Source: an uncultured Lewinella sp.
GTDB lineage: Bacteria > Bacteroidota > Bacteroidia > Chitinophagales > Saprospiraceae
Length of the DNA stretch: 49,347 nucleotides
Direction of reading: 5' to 3'
Assembly: GCA_913057785.1 (NCBI GenBank)
Contig: CAJXPD010000041.1
Location: 1-49,347, forward strand
Part shown: positions 25,411-34,706 of the stretch, piece after piece
Layout of the letters: each line of letters opens with the position of its first letter
Numbering within the stretch: position 1 is the first letter of the stretch
Program-made: the position numbers and the translations under genes
Notes under the pieces: generated by a model
The model's input: only the letters and a program-made list of their open reading frames with translations
The model's database searches: none
Told to the model about the DNA's origin: nothing

Positions 25411-26682
25411 ATGAAAGAAGAATTACTCCACTATGTCTGGCGTATGCAACGCTTTGACTGTACCAATCTTTTTACTACACAGAGTCAAAAGATAACTATT
25501 ATTCAATTCGGCAACCACAACCAGAACGCCGGACCCGATTTCACACATGCTCGAATCCAAATTGATGATACTTTATGGATCGGCAATGTCGAAATGCACT
25601 TGAAAGCATCCGATTGGATGAAGCATGGACATCAGCGGGACCCCGCCTATGAGAATGTCATTCTACACGTAGTCCTTGAAGAGGATTTACCAATCACCCA
25701 CCAGGACGGAACCCGCATCCCTTGCTTAGAACTGCATTCTCGTATCTCCCCAAAAGTAGCCAAGCTGTATAAAGGAATGCAGCACAATACAGATTGGATC
25801 CCATGTCAAAAGCTCCTCCCTGGAGTCCCTCCCATTACTCGACAACTATGGCTTGATCGACTGTTGGTAGAGCGACTAGAAGAACGATGTTTATCGCTGA
25901 AAGAGGTTCTGAAGGAAAATAAATTCGATTGGGAAGCCTGTCTTTACTCATCTCTGGCCAGGAGTTTTGGCATGAAGGTTAATGCAGATGCCTTTGAACA
26001 ACTGACCAAGATTCTTCCCTATACTTTTGTGAGAAAACATCGGCATAACTTACTACAGTTAGAATCGCTTTTCTTCGGACAAGCAGGTTTACTGAAGGAG
26101 ACCTTTTCAGAAAGCTATCCCTTACACCTGCAAAGAGAATATCAATTTTTGGCACATAAGTTTCAGCTCAAGGCGATGCCAGCCATCTATTGGAAATTTC
26201 TTCGCATGCGGCCTGCCAATTTTCCGACGATACGCCTCGCTCAATTAGCTAAGCTTTACCATCAAACAGAGTACCTTTTCAGTAAAGTGCTAGCTATTCA
26301 ATCACTAATCGAAGTAGAACATCTATTCGATATACAAGTAGCTGGTTATTGGAAAGATCACTATTTACTGGATAAGATATCAGTCCCCAAGGTAAAGGCT
26401 CTAGGTAAAGGAACTATCCACATTTTGACCATCAATACTATTGCACCGATTCTCTTTTTATACGGCAAGGAAAAAGACCTACCTGCCTTTTGTGAACTAG
26501 CACTGTATTTGCTAGAAAGTATCCCTCCCGAGTCAAATCATTTGATCACCAAATGGGGTGAGCTAGATTTTTACGCTGAAAATGCCTACCAAAGTCAAGC
26601 TTTACTACAATTATTCAAGAAGTATTGTCAGCCTAAACACTGTTTGAATTGTTCCATTGGAGGTGCGATCCTCAAAAATTAG
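25411..26682 (+). CDS. DUF2851 family protein
   Basis: The ATG at 25411 (MKEELLHYVWRMQRF) is chosen because Bacteroidota DUF2851 proteins begin in this way; the ATGs at 25342 and 25384 give extra residues. The product is about 423 residues. Family marks are FGNHNQNAGPDFTHARIQID, WIGNVEMHLKASDWMKHGH, ENVILHVVLEED, and four Cys near the end (FKKYCQPKHCLNCSIGGAIL). No signal peptide is seen. The family has no known function; the fold is unknown to me. It may be co-transcribed with the methyltransferase 48 bases downstream. Confidence 0.9.
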   Translation: MKEELLHYVWRMQRFDCTNLFTTQSQKITIIQFGNHNQNAGPDFTHARIQIDDTLWIGNVEMHLKASDWMKHGHQRDPAYENVILHVVLEEDLPITHQDGTRIPCLELHSRISPKVAKLYKGMQHNTDWIPCQKLLPGVPPITRQLWLDRLLVERLEERCLSLKEVLKENKFDWEACLYSSLARSFGMKVNADAFEQLTKILPYTFVRKHRHNLLQLESLFFGQAGLLKETFSESYPLHLQREYQFLAHKFQLKAMPAIYWKFLRMRPANFPTIRLAQLAKLYHQTEYLFSKVLAIQSLIEVEHLFDIQVAGYWKDHYLLDKISVPKVKALGKGTIHILTINTIAPILFLYGKEKDLPAFCELALYLLESIPPESNHLITKWGELDFYAENAYQSQALLQLFKKYCQPKHCLNCSIGGAILKN

Positions 26683-26730
26683 TAGAGGCGTCGCTATAGA
26701 TCGGTAAAAGATTGGTAGTATTGCAAATCT

Positions 26731-27876
26731 ATGGAGGCAGAAACTTTCATACAACACTTGAAGAGATCCCTCGAGGATCAAACTTTCGTGAAGCTCACCT
26801 TAAGTAAGCCTAGTCAAAAGGGAGGGACATTGAGAAATGTCTTTGCCAGGTTGATTCAATTGAAAGAGGGATGGGTTTTATCCTTTACCCTACGTTATAC
26901 GACTCGTGATGAGGTCAAAAATCATCCGTTGTCAGAGGCCATTACCTTGGTTGACCTCTGGCTGGGAGATGAATTTCTCAATGCGGATCTCTTTACTACT
27001 GCACAAGACTATAGTCTTCAATACAATAGAAAGCGTAAAGCCAGGCTTTTTGTCAAGAAGCCTAGCCATGTGCAAGCCCCTACCAAGGAGCATGACAAGC
27101 AAAAGCAACGATTAATTGATCCCAAGTCGGCTAAATATCTCCATCCAATGGGTATTACCGGACAGGATGGAAAACTGCTAAAAACGGGGCAAAAGAAATT
27201 CCGGCAAATCAATAAGTATATCGAGATTATTGATAGCCTGATCGAGCAAGGTGAGCTCGGACCAACTCCGCACTTGGTCGACATGGGCTCCGGAAAAGGT
27301 TACCTTACCTTTGCTTTGTATGATCATTTAGTAAATAATCGAAAAATCCAGGCAAGTATCACGGGAATTGAGCTTCGCCCAAAGCTAGTGGACTTCTGTA
27401 ATCAACTAGCAGAAGATATTGGCTTTGATCGCTTGAAGTTCCTCGCCATGGATATCGAAGAATATCAACCGGAGAAGATTGATATGTTGATCGCTTTGCA
27501 CGCTTGTGATATCGCCACAGATATCGCCATTGCTAAAGGTATAAAGGCTCAATCTTCCTTCATTGTAGTCGCCCCCTGTTGCCATAAACAGATCCGAAAG
27601 CAAATGAAATGTCAGACGGCGTTGCAGTCTGTATTGAGGCATGGTATTATGGAAGAAAGGCAGGCGGAGTTAGTGACCGATGGTATACGCTCTCTTCTCT
27701 TAGAAGCGAATGGCTACAAGACGAAAGTCTTTGAGTTCATTTCAACGGAACATACGCCTAAAAATGTGATGATAACGGCCACGCAAGGCACCGGCAGAGA
27801 AGATGCATTGGCTCAGATCGATCAGATTAAAAAAGATTTTGGAATAGACTACCACTATTTGGAAAAGCTCCTCTAG
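26731..27876 (+). CDS. SAM-dependent methyltransferase (Methyltransf_32 / METTL25-like)
   Basis: The 381-residue protein has an N-terminal part of about 120 residues without a clear family, a linker, and a class I Rossmann methyltransferase at about 175-340. Motif I is LVDMGSGKGYLTFALYDHL (182-200), motif II ITGIELRPKLV, and the later pair IALHACDIATD (255-) and VVAPCCHKQIRKQ (280-). The APCCH site is shared with METTL25/RRNAD1 proteins. A substrate is not known; an RNA or protein target is a guess. The stop is one base from the stop of the convergent CHAT gene. Confidence 0.9.
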   Translation: MEAETFIQHLKRSLEDQTFVKLTLSKPSQKGGTLRNVFARLIQLKEGWVLSFTLRYTTRDEVKNHPLSEAITLVDLWLGDEFLNADLFTTAQDYSLQYNRKRKARLFVKKPSHVQAPTKEHDKQKQRLIDPKSAKYLHPMGITGQDGKLLKTGQKKFRQINKYIEIIDSLIEQGELGPTPHLVDMGSGKGYLTFALYDHLVNNRKIQASITGIELRPKLVDFCNQLAEDIGFDRLKFLAMDIEEYQPEKIDMLIALHACDIATDIAIAKGIKAQSSFIVVAPCCHKQIRKQMKCQTALQSVLRHGIMEERQAELVTDGIRSLLLEANGYKTKVFEFISTEHTPKNVMITATQGTGREDALAQIDQIKKDFGIDYHYLEKLL

Positions 27877-27877
27877 A

Positions 27878-28915
27878 TTAGATTTCTCGTTTTGCCCCAT
27901 TCACGTACAGAATGAACCGATTTTTGGGTTCGCCATAGGCCATGGCCTGGACTCGGGCTAGCTTGAAGGACTTCTCTATCCCTTTCCCTTCTGCCATTCC
28001 AAAATAAAACCCTTTCGAAAAGGCAATAGCTGCTGGGTCACCCACAGAATGACTCGTCCCAATCACACTAATCCCGACCTCCGACACAGCTTTGGCCTGG
28101 CCTTCCGAATGACAGGCATTAAAGATGACAGCTTCTAGAGGAATTTCCATATCCACCTTTGCTGTAGAAAACAATTCCTTTAAAACACTTGCTTTGACAA
28201 AGTGGGAATTGCGCTTGGATTCATCAAATAAGATGATCCCTGGTTCATCTTCCTCTTCTTTGACCTCCTCTAGCCCTTTCGGCTTCCCGATCCCACGCAC
28301 ACGATAGGCCTCCTTCACTTCGGGAGCTTCTAAATCGCCATGACCGGAAAAGTGTACAATCTTAGGTTCATGGCTGTAAATAGCCTTGGAGAATTCGGAA
28401 AAGGAAACCGTCTCTTCACTCTTTACTTTGAGGGTATCACTATCTTGCAATTCCGTGGCAATATTAGAGTGTTCATCCTTTAGCTTCAAAAGTGCTGTTT
28501 TGGAAGGATTTGCACTGAGGAAAAGAACGACATCCATTGAATTGCTTGTAGGAATTTCTCTTCTGCTTTCATCTGGGCTTTGATCATCCTCCTCCTTTGG
28601 TGGTTCTGGTGCTACCGCTTTTAGAAGATCTTTATACTCCTGTGGAATATCACTATCTGCTATCTCATTGAAACTATCATCCAAAATATCGCTCAAATTT
28701 CCATTGAGACGGTTCTTGGTTGTATTATAGTCATCAGCTTTAAGTGTACCGCTTCGCCTAGTACTCTCATTACTATAAAACTGAGCCGAAATATTATACA
28801 AAGTGTTTTCCACATCACTACTATTCCCATATTTCTCCACTAGATCTATCATTAGATCAATAACTTGTTCCAGATAACCTCTTCCAATTAACTGTTTGAT
28901 AGTTCTTTTCGACAT
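27878..28915 (-). CDS. EAD-CHAT caspase-like protein (probable conflict-system effector)
   Basis: The 345-residue protein has two parts. Residues about 3-82 fit an effector-associated domain, most like the EAD11 type (KQLIGRGYLEQVIDLMIDLV, and ISAQFYSNESTRRSGTLKAD). After an acidic linker (about 100-125) comes a CHAT peptidase of the caspase fold (from DVVLFLSANPSKT): catalytic His192 in VHFSGHGDLE and Cys268 in AVIFNACHSEG, with SVIGTSHSVGDPAAIAFSKG behind. A charged insert lies at about 197-226. EADs pair effectors with other EAD-bearing sensor or NTPase proteins in bacterial immunity and suicide systems. No such partner lies in the window; the gene follows the PAP2-like gene by three bases. 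The domains are clear; the role is inferred. Confidence 0.87.
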   Translation of the reverse strand: MSKRTIKQLIGRGYLEQVIDLMIDLVEKYGNSSDVENTLYNISAQFYSNESTRRSGTLKADDYNTTKNRLNGNLSDILDDSFNEIADSDIPQEYKDLLKAVAPEPPKEEDDQSPDESRREIPTSNSMDVVLFLSANPSKTALLKLKDEHSNIATELQDSDTLKVKSEETVSFSEFSKAIYSHEPKIVHFSGHGDLEAPEVKEAYRVRGIGKPKGLEEVKEEEDEPGIILFDESKRNSHFVKASVLKELFSTAKVDMEIPLEAVIFNACHSEGQAKAVSEVGISVIGTSHSVGDPAAIAFSKGFYFGMAEGKGIEKSFKLARVQAMAYGEPKNRFILYVNGAKREI

Positions 28916-28918
28916 GGG

Positions 28919-29590
28919 CTAGAGTAAAATAAAACGTAAAGCAATAAACTGCGAAGCAAAGCCTACCAGATACCCTCCATAGATATCATTCGGCGTATGC
29001 GCATCCAACAGCAGGCGAGCAGTGCCTACCAATCCAGCCATTAGCAAGGTGAATAACAGTAACGCATTCATGCTAAATTCAAAAGTGCCAATAATGGTAG
29101 AGTGTAGGACGAAGGAGTCAAAATTGGACAGCGCCATTGTAATGATAACCATACCCAGCAATCCTCCCATACCTACAGCATGTGCACTGATCTTGGAAAA
29201 GATATTAATAAAAAAAGCTATAAACAAACCAATGACTGCTCCCAACATAAAGGAGGTAAAGGTTCGTGGGATATTAGAGTTATTCAGAAAGTTGTAAAAC
29301 AGCCAGAGATAGAAGATGCCGGTAATGATGTAGGGGCCAATTCGCTCCTCCGTCGTCTTCATCTCCATAGACTGGATGAAGCCCAAGAATTTGAGCATCA
29401 CCACCGCTACAGCAGGAATAAAGAAGGTAGATAGAAATATCCGAAGAATCAACTCCTTGCTGTACTGTTCTCCTATGCTATTCACCCCGAAACCGAAAGG
29501 GTTAACAATCAGCAGGATCACCAACATATAAGTGGTGATTAACAGGGGGTGAAATATAAAAGAGATAATCTGTGCTATCGATCGTACCAT
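28919..29590 (-). CDS. PAP2-like membrane protein
   Basis: The 223-residue protein has about six membrane helices. It carries, in weak form, the three PAP2 phosphatase motifs: MKTTEERIGP as motif 1 (K and R, then P), KISAHAVGMGG as motif 2 with the His, and ARLLLDAHTPNDIYGG as motif 3 with R, H and D. PAP2 enzymes remove phosphate from lipid pyrophosphates or phosphatidic acid. It may be an active lipid phosphatase or a relative. Its stop is followed three bases later by the start of the CHAT gene, so the two are one transcript. Confidence 0.85.
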   Translation of the reverse strand: MVRSIAQIISFIFHPLLITTYMLVILLIVNPFGFGVNSIGEQYSKELILRIFLSTFFIPAVAVVMLKFLGFIQSMEMKTTEERIGPYIITGIFYLWLFYNFLNNSNIPRTFTSFMLGAVIGLFIAFFINIFSKISAHAVGMGGLLGMVIITMALSNFDSFVLHSTIIGTFEFSMNALLLFTLLMAGLVGTARLLLDAHTPNDIYGGYLVGFASQFIALRFILL

Positions 29591-29683
29591 AAGCGCAAAG
29601 ATAACATTAAAGCATTCTTAGAAGCAGCTAATTTTTAGATTACCTCAATCTATCTGCACCACAATTATAGCTTGTATGCGGCA

Positions 29684-31123
29684 TTATTTTCGGTAATCCA
29701 AAGGTGGCTCTCTATCACCTAGAAGCGCTTCGTATGAAAAACCATTTCCTCGCCTTTTCAACAATTCTTCCTTCGCTTTCGTTGCCAATTCTGGATTTTG
29801 TATAATCTCAATCGCGGCCAAAGCTATGGTCTTGGCTGCAACCAGCATGCCTTTATGACCGATACTCATACCTCCAGCAGCTACCGCCTGCCAACTGTGT
29901 GCCGAAGTACCTGGTACCCAAGTTGCGGCTGACATGCCCGCAGTAGGCACCACCCAGCTAATATCTCCCACGTCTGTAGAACCTCCACTCCCCTTTTCTA
30001 CAACTTCAAAAGGTGCAATTTCATTAGCCAAACCAGGACTTAGGGCACTTAGCCTATAGGACGCCATGATCTTCTTGGCAAAAGCCGTCTCTTCGGGCGT
30101 ATAGGACACACCGCCGACCTGCTCCAGTTTGCTATACATCACCTCCCCAAGTGTCTTATTGGGCAAGACATTGAAAATACCATGGATTACTTCATACTCC
30201 ATTTTAGTACCTGTACCCATAGCTGCTCCCTCGGCAGCTTTCACTACTCGCTCAAAAAGTGCCCGCACTTCCGCCATATCAGGATGCCTAACGTAGTAAT
30301 AGACTTCCGCGAATTCAGGAACCACATTTGGCGCTTCTCCTCCTCGAGTTATCACATAATGAATCCGTGACTCAGGTCTAGAGTGTTCACGCAATAGGTT
30401 TACCATATAGTTCATCGCTTCTACGCCATCCAAAGCTGATCTCCCGTTCCAAGGGGAAGCCGCGGCGTGCGAAGCATTGCCATAAAAGCGGAATTTAGCT
30501 GATTTATTAGCCAGCGAAGACCTAGCGCTGGCGCTGTTCATGCTACCAGGATGCCAGTGTAAAACCGCATCTACATCATCAAATAAGCCATCACGAACTA
30601 AATACACTTTTCCTGCACCACCTTCTTCTGCTGGACAGCCAAACAATCGAATAGTGCCCTCATGTCCTGTAGAAGCTAACCATTCCTTGACAGCTATCGC
30701 CGCACCGGATGAGCCTGCACCGAAAAGATGATGACCACAGGCATGCCCAGCATTGTGACCTTCACGAACCTGTCGTTCTGGGACAGCAGCCTGGGACACT
30801 CCCGGCAAAGCATCGTACTCAGCGAGAATACCAACTACTGGTTTTCCACTACCATAAGTCGCTATAAAGGCCGTTGGAATTCCAGCTACACCTACCTCTA
30901 TTTCAAACCCAGCCTCCTTCAAGGTTTGCTGTAGCAAGGCTGAACTTTGGTGCTCTTGATAACCGAGTTCCGCCCATTCCCAAATCTGATGTGCTACCTC
31001 AGCCAAGTTTTCTTTTTTTTGATCCAAACTTTGGATGATCGTTTTCTCTACCGACTTTTTTCCTTGAGACCATGCTGTCATTGAGCATAGTAACATCACT
31101 AATAAAATACTGAACTTATTCAT
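29684..31123 (-). CDS. exported M20 amidohydrolase (AbgB-like)
   Basis: The 479-residue protein has a signal peptide (FSILLVMLLCSMTAWSQ). It is an M20D-type enzyme: VGILAEYDALPGVSQ with the first metal site region, HACGHHLFGAGSSGAA, GCPAEEGGAGK, and a dimerisation lid (HPGSMNSASARSSLANKSAK, then HAAASPWNGRSALDGVEAMN). STDVGDISWVVP and HSWQAVAAGG close the site. AbgB cleaves p-aminobenzoyl-glutamate; the range here may be wider, on dipeptide-like amides. The signal peptide makes a periplasmic place likely. It lies 93 bases before the PAP2-like gene. Confidence 0.92.
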   Translation of the reverse strand: MNKFSILLVMLLCSMTAWSQGKKSVEKTIIQSLDQKKENLAEVAHQIWEWAELGYQEHQSSALLQQTLKEAGFEIEVGVAGIPTAFIATYGSGKPVVGILAEYDALPGVSQAAVPERQVREGHNAGHACGHHLFGAGSSGAAIAVKEWLASTGHEGTIRLFGCPAEEGGAGKVYLVRDGLFDDVDAVLHWHPGSMNSASARSSLANKSAKFRFYGNASHAAASPWNGRSALDGVEAMNYMVNLLREHSRPESRIHYVITRGGEAPNVVPEFAEVYYYVRHPDMAEVRALFERVVKAAEGAAMGTGTKMEYEVIHGIFNVLPNKTLGEVMYSKLEQVGGVSYTPEETAFAKKIMASYRLSALSPGLANEIAPFEVVEKGSGGSTDVGDISWVVPTAGMSAATWVPGTSAHSWQAVAAGGMSIGHKGMLVAAKTIALAAIEIIQNPELATKAKEELLKRRGNGFSYEALLGDREPPLDYRK

Positions 31124-31402
31124 TGGTTGTCTTATTGTTATAGGAAATTGAAGGTAAGGAGATTGAGGAGAAAACGTGAACTGAGGTCGGTTTTTTTGAA
31201 CCTATGAATCTACTGAGTGCTAATTTCGAGCATCGCAAAAGGAGAGTAATCAGAAGTTGAAAATTCCGAGCGACCTAAAAAGTCTCTAACAAGCTTGTAG
31301 TTTGATGGGTTTTCGAAGGTTTTAGCTGTAGCTTTGAGCTATTCTTTCTGCAGAAAGAGAAAATGCAAGCCATTACCGCCTACTAATATACTAATTCTAC
31401 TT

Positions 31403-31927
31403 ATGGATCTAAGAAGTGCCATTCTCGCAGAACACTCCAAAGCCAATACGCTACGGGTGACCAACTGGATTGGGGATCAACAAGATCGATTTGATCAGTT
31501 GATGGAACTCTTCTATACCGAGGAGTATCGAATCGTGCAAAGGGCTGCCTGGATCATGAGTCACAGCGCCGCAGCACATCCAGCACTTATCCAACCCCAT
31601 CTAGGACGAGTATTAGCAGCCATGAAAAAGCCGAAGCACGATGCTGTGATTAGAAATGGAATGAAGATTTTGGCCGAAACGAAACTTGATACCGATCTAT
31701 TAGGTGAGGCGGCGACCTTAGCTTTTGATTTGCTGGCTGATCCTAAATCTCCGGTAGCCATCAAAGTTCACTCCATGCAGTTGATCGCCAACATTTGTGA
31801 AGTCGAGCCCGATCTCGCTGGAGAATTAAGAATTTTGATTGAAGATCAGTGGGAAGAGGGTACCGCCGGCTTTAAATCCAGAGGTAAAAAGATCCTGAAA
31901 CAACTAGATAAACTCCAATCTCAGTAG
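31403..31927 (+). CDS. small HEAT-like helical protein
   Basis: The start is the ATG at 31403 (MDLRSAILAEHSKANTLRV), as the upstream codons are Cys/Lys-rich and unlike a protein. The 174-residue product is all-helical, with repeat-like units (IVQRAAWIMSHSAAAHPALI, AVIRNGMKILAE, AIKVHSMQLIANICEVEPDL). It has no signal peptide and no enzyme motif, so a soluble binding role is likely. Proteins of this kind occur widely in Bacteroidota. The specific function is unknown. Confidence 0.8.
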   Translation: MDLRSAILAEHSKANTLRVTNWIGDQQDRFDQLMELFYTEEYRIVQRAAWIMSHSAAAHPALIQPHLGRVLAAMKKPKHDAVIRNGMKILAETKLDTDLLGEAATLAFDLLADPKSPVAIKVHSMQLIANICEVEPDLAGELRILIEDQWEEGTAGFKSRGKKILKQLDKLQSQ

Positions 31928-32035
31928 CGGTACGGGACTAGCATCTTGACTAAAAATGTACTTATCTTTGTCCTCGCTGAAATGCCCTAAGTGAATCGAT
32001 TATTGTATTGTAAATCATCAGAAGATAAGCTAGGC

Positions 32036-32950
32036 ATGAGTACAAAGCCACCGAAACAGGTCTTACCCAAAGTAAGACTTAGTTACTCCTCAGTTGACGA
32101 TCCGCTAGTAAAGCGGCTGCTAATAGGTACTATTGAACACGCCACAGGAAGGAAACGCCTAGAGCGCGTGTACAGTGAGATCAAAGCACAGAAACCTACC
32201 TCCTCCCAACTTTGGGATCTAATGTTAGAAAAACTGGAACTCTACCCAAACTATGTACAAGCACAGCTTGATAAGATTCCCAAGGAAGGGCCAATCATTT
32301 TCGTGGCCAACCACCCCTTTGGTGTGGTCGATGGAGTCATTCTAGGGTATCTGGCTTCCCGTGTTCGCTCCAAGTTTTGTGTGTTGGTAAATGAAGTGCT
32401 CTGCAGGGAAGAATTGCTCCAGCCTTATTTCCTTCCCATTGATTTCCGAGATACAAGAGAGGCAAAGCAAACCAACATTAACACCAGGAATGAGACCTTA
32501 AATCGCCTCCAAGCTGGTGAAGCCTTAGCGATCTTCCCTGCAGGAGGGGTAGCTACCTCCCCTAAGCCATGGGCCAAGGCCGAGGACTTGGATTGGAAGC
32601 GCTTCGTGATCAAGATGATCTTGAAAACAAAAGCAACTGTAATTCCCATCTTTGTACATGGTCAAAACAGCCGCCTTTTTCAAGTGGCTAGTCATGTTAG
32701 TATGAGCTTACGACTCAGTCTTTTGCTACATGAGGTTACGAATAAGATGGGCCGACAAATCTATTTGGATATCGGTGACCCCATTCCTTTTGAACAATTG
32801 TCAAATATAAAGGACCGTCAAGAACTCCTGGACCACCTCCGAGCCGTCACCTTTGACCTAAGGCAGGAGCATCCAAAGACTAAAGGAAAGAAGCGAAGAA
32901 ACCTTAGGCGAGGACGAAAAAGCAGGACTCAAGCCATACCAAAACAGTAA
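32036..32950 (+). CDS. lysophospholipid acyltransferase family protein
   Basis: The 304-residue protein begins at the ATG at 32036 (MSTKPPKQVLPKVRLSYSS); a GTG at 31991 is less likely. The acyltransferase block has NHPFGVVDGVIL, which is the catalytic His and Asp of this subgroup, then NVETLNRLQAGE-like spacing with ALAIFPAGGVATSPK, and PIFVHGQNSRLF. Such PlsC-like enzymes move acyl chains to lysolipids; the NHPFG form is near those in ornithine-lipid and other amino-lipid synthesis. The C-terminus is very basic (KKRRNLRRGRKSRTQ). Substrate unproved. Confidence 0.88.
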   Translation: MSTKPPKQVLPKVRLSYSSVDDPLVKRLLIGTIEHATGRKRLERVYSEIKAQKPTSSQLWDLMLEKLELYPNYVQAQLDKIPKEGPIIFVANHPFGVVDGVILGYLASRVRSKFCVLVNEVLCREELLQPYFLPIDFRDTREAKQTNINTRNETLNRLQAGEALAIFPAGGVATSPKPWAKAEDLDWKRFVIKMILKTKATVIPIFVHGQNSRLFQVASHVSMSLRLSLLLHEVTNKMGRQIYLDIGDPIPFEQLSNIKDRQELLDHLRAVTFDLRQEHPKTKGKKRRNLRRGRKSRTQAIPKQ

Positions 32951-33102
32951 GCTAAGCTGGAACAGACAGGGTAAATCCTGCTAGAATCTTTCTTTCGCTC
33001 TTCCCCGTTAGGAATCCTGGTGGCGAGTATTTGCCTAGCCATGGGCAAAGTAGTACTTTCCGAAATGATCCTATCTCTAGATCAATTAAATTCCTGACAA
33101 GT

Positions 33103-34584
33103 ATGAAAAATCTATTGCTAATTCTTTCTCTACTACTCACGAGTACTTTGCTAGTAGGACAAGGTGCCATGTCGGACAACGGTCTTGCCGTAACCAAGCA
33201 CAGCCTTAACATCAAGGGTAAAACACTAAACTACACCGCCACCACGGGATTCATGGACATGAGAGATGAATCCGGAAAACTGAGAGCCAATGTATTCTTC
33301 ATAGCTTACACAAAAGACAATGTCAAATCACTAGGTCAGCGCCCAATCACTTATACTTTCAATGGAGGGCCGGGCTCTTCTTCTGTCTGGCTACACATGG
33401 GTGGATTGGGTCCGAAAAAGGTTAAACTTGCTCCTGATGGGAACGTGCTGCCTCCTCCGTATCAGTATGAGGATAATCCAGAAACATGGCTCGATGAAAC
33501 AGACCTTGTATTCATTGACCCTATGATGACCGGCTATACGCGTCCTGGTGAAGGTGTCGACAAAAAAGAGTTCTTAGGGTATCAACAAGACCTGGCCTTG
33601 GTCGGCGACTTCATCCGTTTATACACCACACGTTACGAACGTTGGAATTCGCCAAAATTCCTGGCTGGTGAGAGTTATGGAACAACGAGGGCGGCGGGGC
33701 TTTCAGGCTACCTTCAAGATCGGCATGGAATGTACATCAATGGCGTGATGTTGATTTCTGCAGTTTTAGACTTTAGTACCATTCGGGATTATCACGCCAA
33801 CGACCTATCTCCTCTATTACGATTTCCGACCTTTGCAGCCACTTCCTGGTATCATAAGAAAGCAGATCCGAAGTATACAGACCTTAGTGCGTTTCTAGAA
33901 GAAGTCGAGGAGTTCACCCTGAATGAATATGCCTTGGCTCTACTGAAGGGCGACTTAATGACGGAGAAGGAGCGCGGGGATATTATTGATAAACTTCATG
34001 CCTATACGGGCCTATCAAAGACTTATCTTGACCAAACCAATCTGCGTCTAACGGTAGGTAGATACAATAAAGAACTGCTCCGATCAGAAAAAGAAACGGT
34101 AGGCCGATTAGATAGTAGATTTAAAGGGTATGACTATGACGAAGCAGGTGAAAGATACGAGTTTGACCCTAGTTACAATGGCGTTATTTATGGCCCTTTT
34201 ACTAGTGTTTTGAATGATCACCTGCGCACCAACTTGCAATTCAAGAGTGATCTTCCCTACGAAATCCTTACCGGTAGAGCACGTCCCTGGGATTACTCGA
34301 ATGTTCAAAACCGCTTCCTGAATGTAGCAGAGACCTTGCGCAATGCGATTTCCAAGAACCCATATTTGAAGGTATGGATCTCTAATGGATATTATGATCT
34401 AGCTACACCCTATTTTGCCACTGAATATGTAGTCAACCATATGTTCTTGAAAGGAGATCTGAAAAAGAACATTACCATGACCTATTACGAGGCTGGCCAT
34501 ATGGTGTATATCCATGAACCTGCTCTGGTACAGATGAAGAAGGACTTGGTAGAATTTATCAATTCTGCTACGCCCAAAAGATAG
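33103..34584 (+). CDS. S10 serine carboxypeptidase, exported
   Basis: The start is the ATG at 33103, which opens with a signal peptide (MKNLLLILSLLLTSTLLVGQ). The 493-residue enzyme has the family oxyanion segment TFNGGPGSSSVWLHMG (where plant and yeast enzymes have GCSS), the nucleophile GESYGTTR (Ser191), Asp432 in NGYYDLATPYF and His466 in YYEAGHMVYIHEP. S10 peptidases remove C-terminal residues, usually at acid pH. It is likely periplasmic and part of peptide feeding. A bidirectional hairpin follows it at 34631. Confidence 0.93.
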   Translation: MKNLLLILSLLLTSTLLVGQGAMSDNGLAVTKHSLNIKGKTLNYTATTGFMDMRDESGKLRANVFFIAYTKDNVKSLGQRPITYTFNGGPGSSSVWLHMGGLGPKKVKLAPDGNVLPPPYQYEDNPETWLDETDLVFIDPMMTGYTRPGEGVDKKEFLGYQQDLALVGDFIRLYTTRYERWNSPKFLAGESYGTTRAAGLSGYLQDRHGMYINGVMLISAVLDFSTIRDYHANDLSPLLRFPTFAATSWYHKKADPKYTDLSAFLEEVEEFTLNEYALALLKGDLMTEKERGDIIDKLHAYTGLSKTYLDQTNLRLTVGRYNKELLRSEKETVGRLDSRFKGYDYDEAGERYEFDPSYNGVIYGPFTSVLNDHLRTNLQFKSDLPYEILTGRARPWDYSNVQNRFLNVAETLRNAISKNPYLKVWISNGYYDLATPYFATEYVVNHMFLKGDLKKNITMTYYEAGHMVYIHEPALVQMKKDLVEFINSATPKR

Positions 34585-34630
34585 TCTGTCGTTAACTGGT
34601 CTATGTGCCAGAAGAGATCTCGCTGAAAAT

Positions 34631-34665
34631 AATGAGGGAAATACCGTATTGGTGTTTCCCTCATT
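34631..34665. terminator. bidirectional terminator between convergent genes
   Basis: AATGAGGGAAATACC (34631-34645) and GGTGTTTCCCTCATT (34651-34665) form a 15-pair stem with one G-T and a five-base loop. It lies between the S10 peptidase (ends 34584) and the minus-strand protease (ends 34707). A short T run follows on the minus side. Confidence 0.75.
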
Positions 34666-34706
34666 AAATTAATGGCCTTGCTATAAAGAAGCATTCGATT
34701 CTTAAC

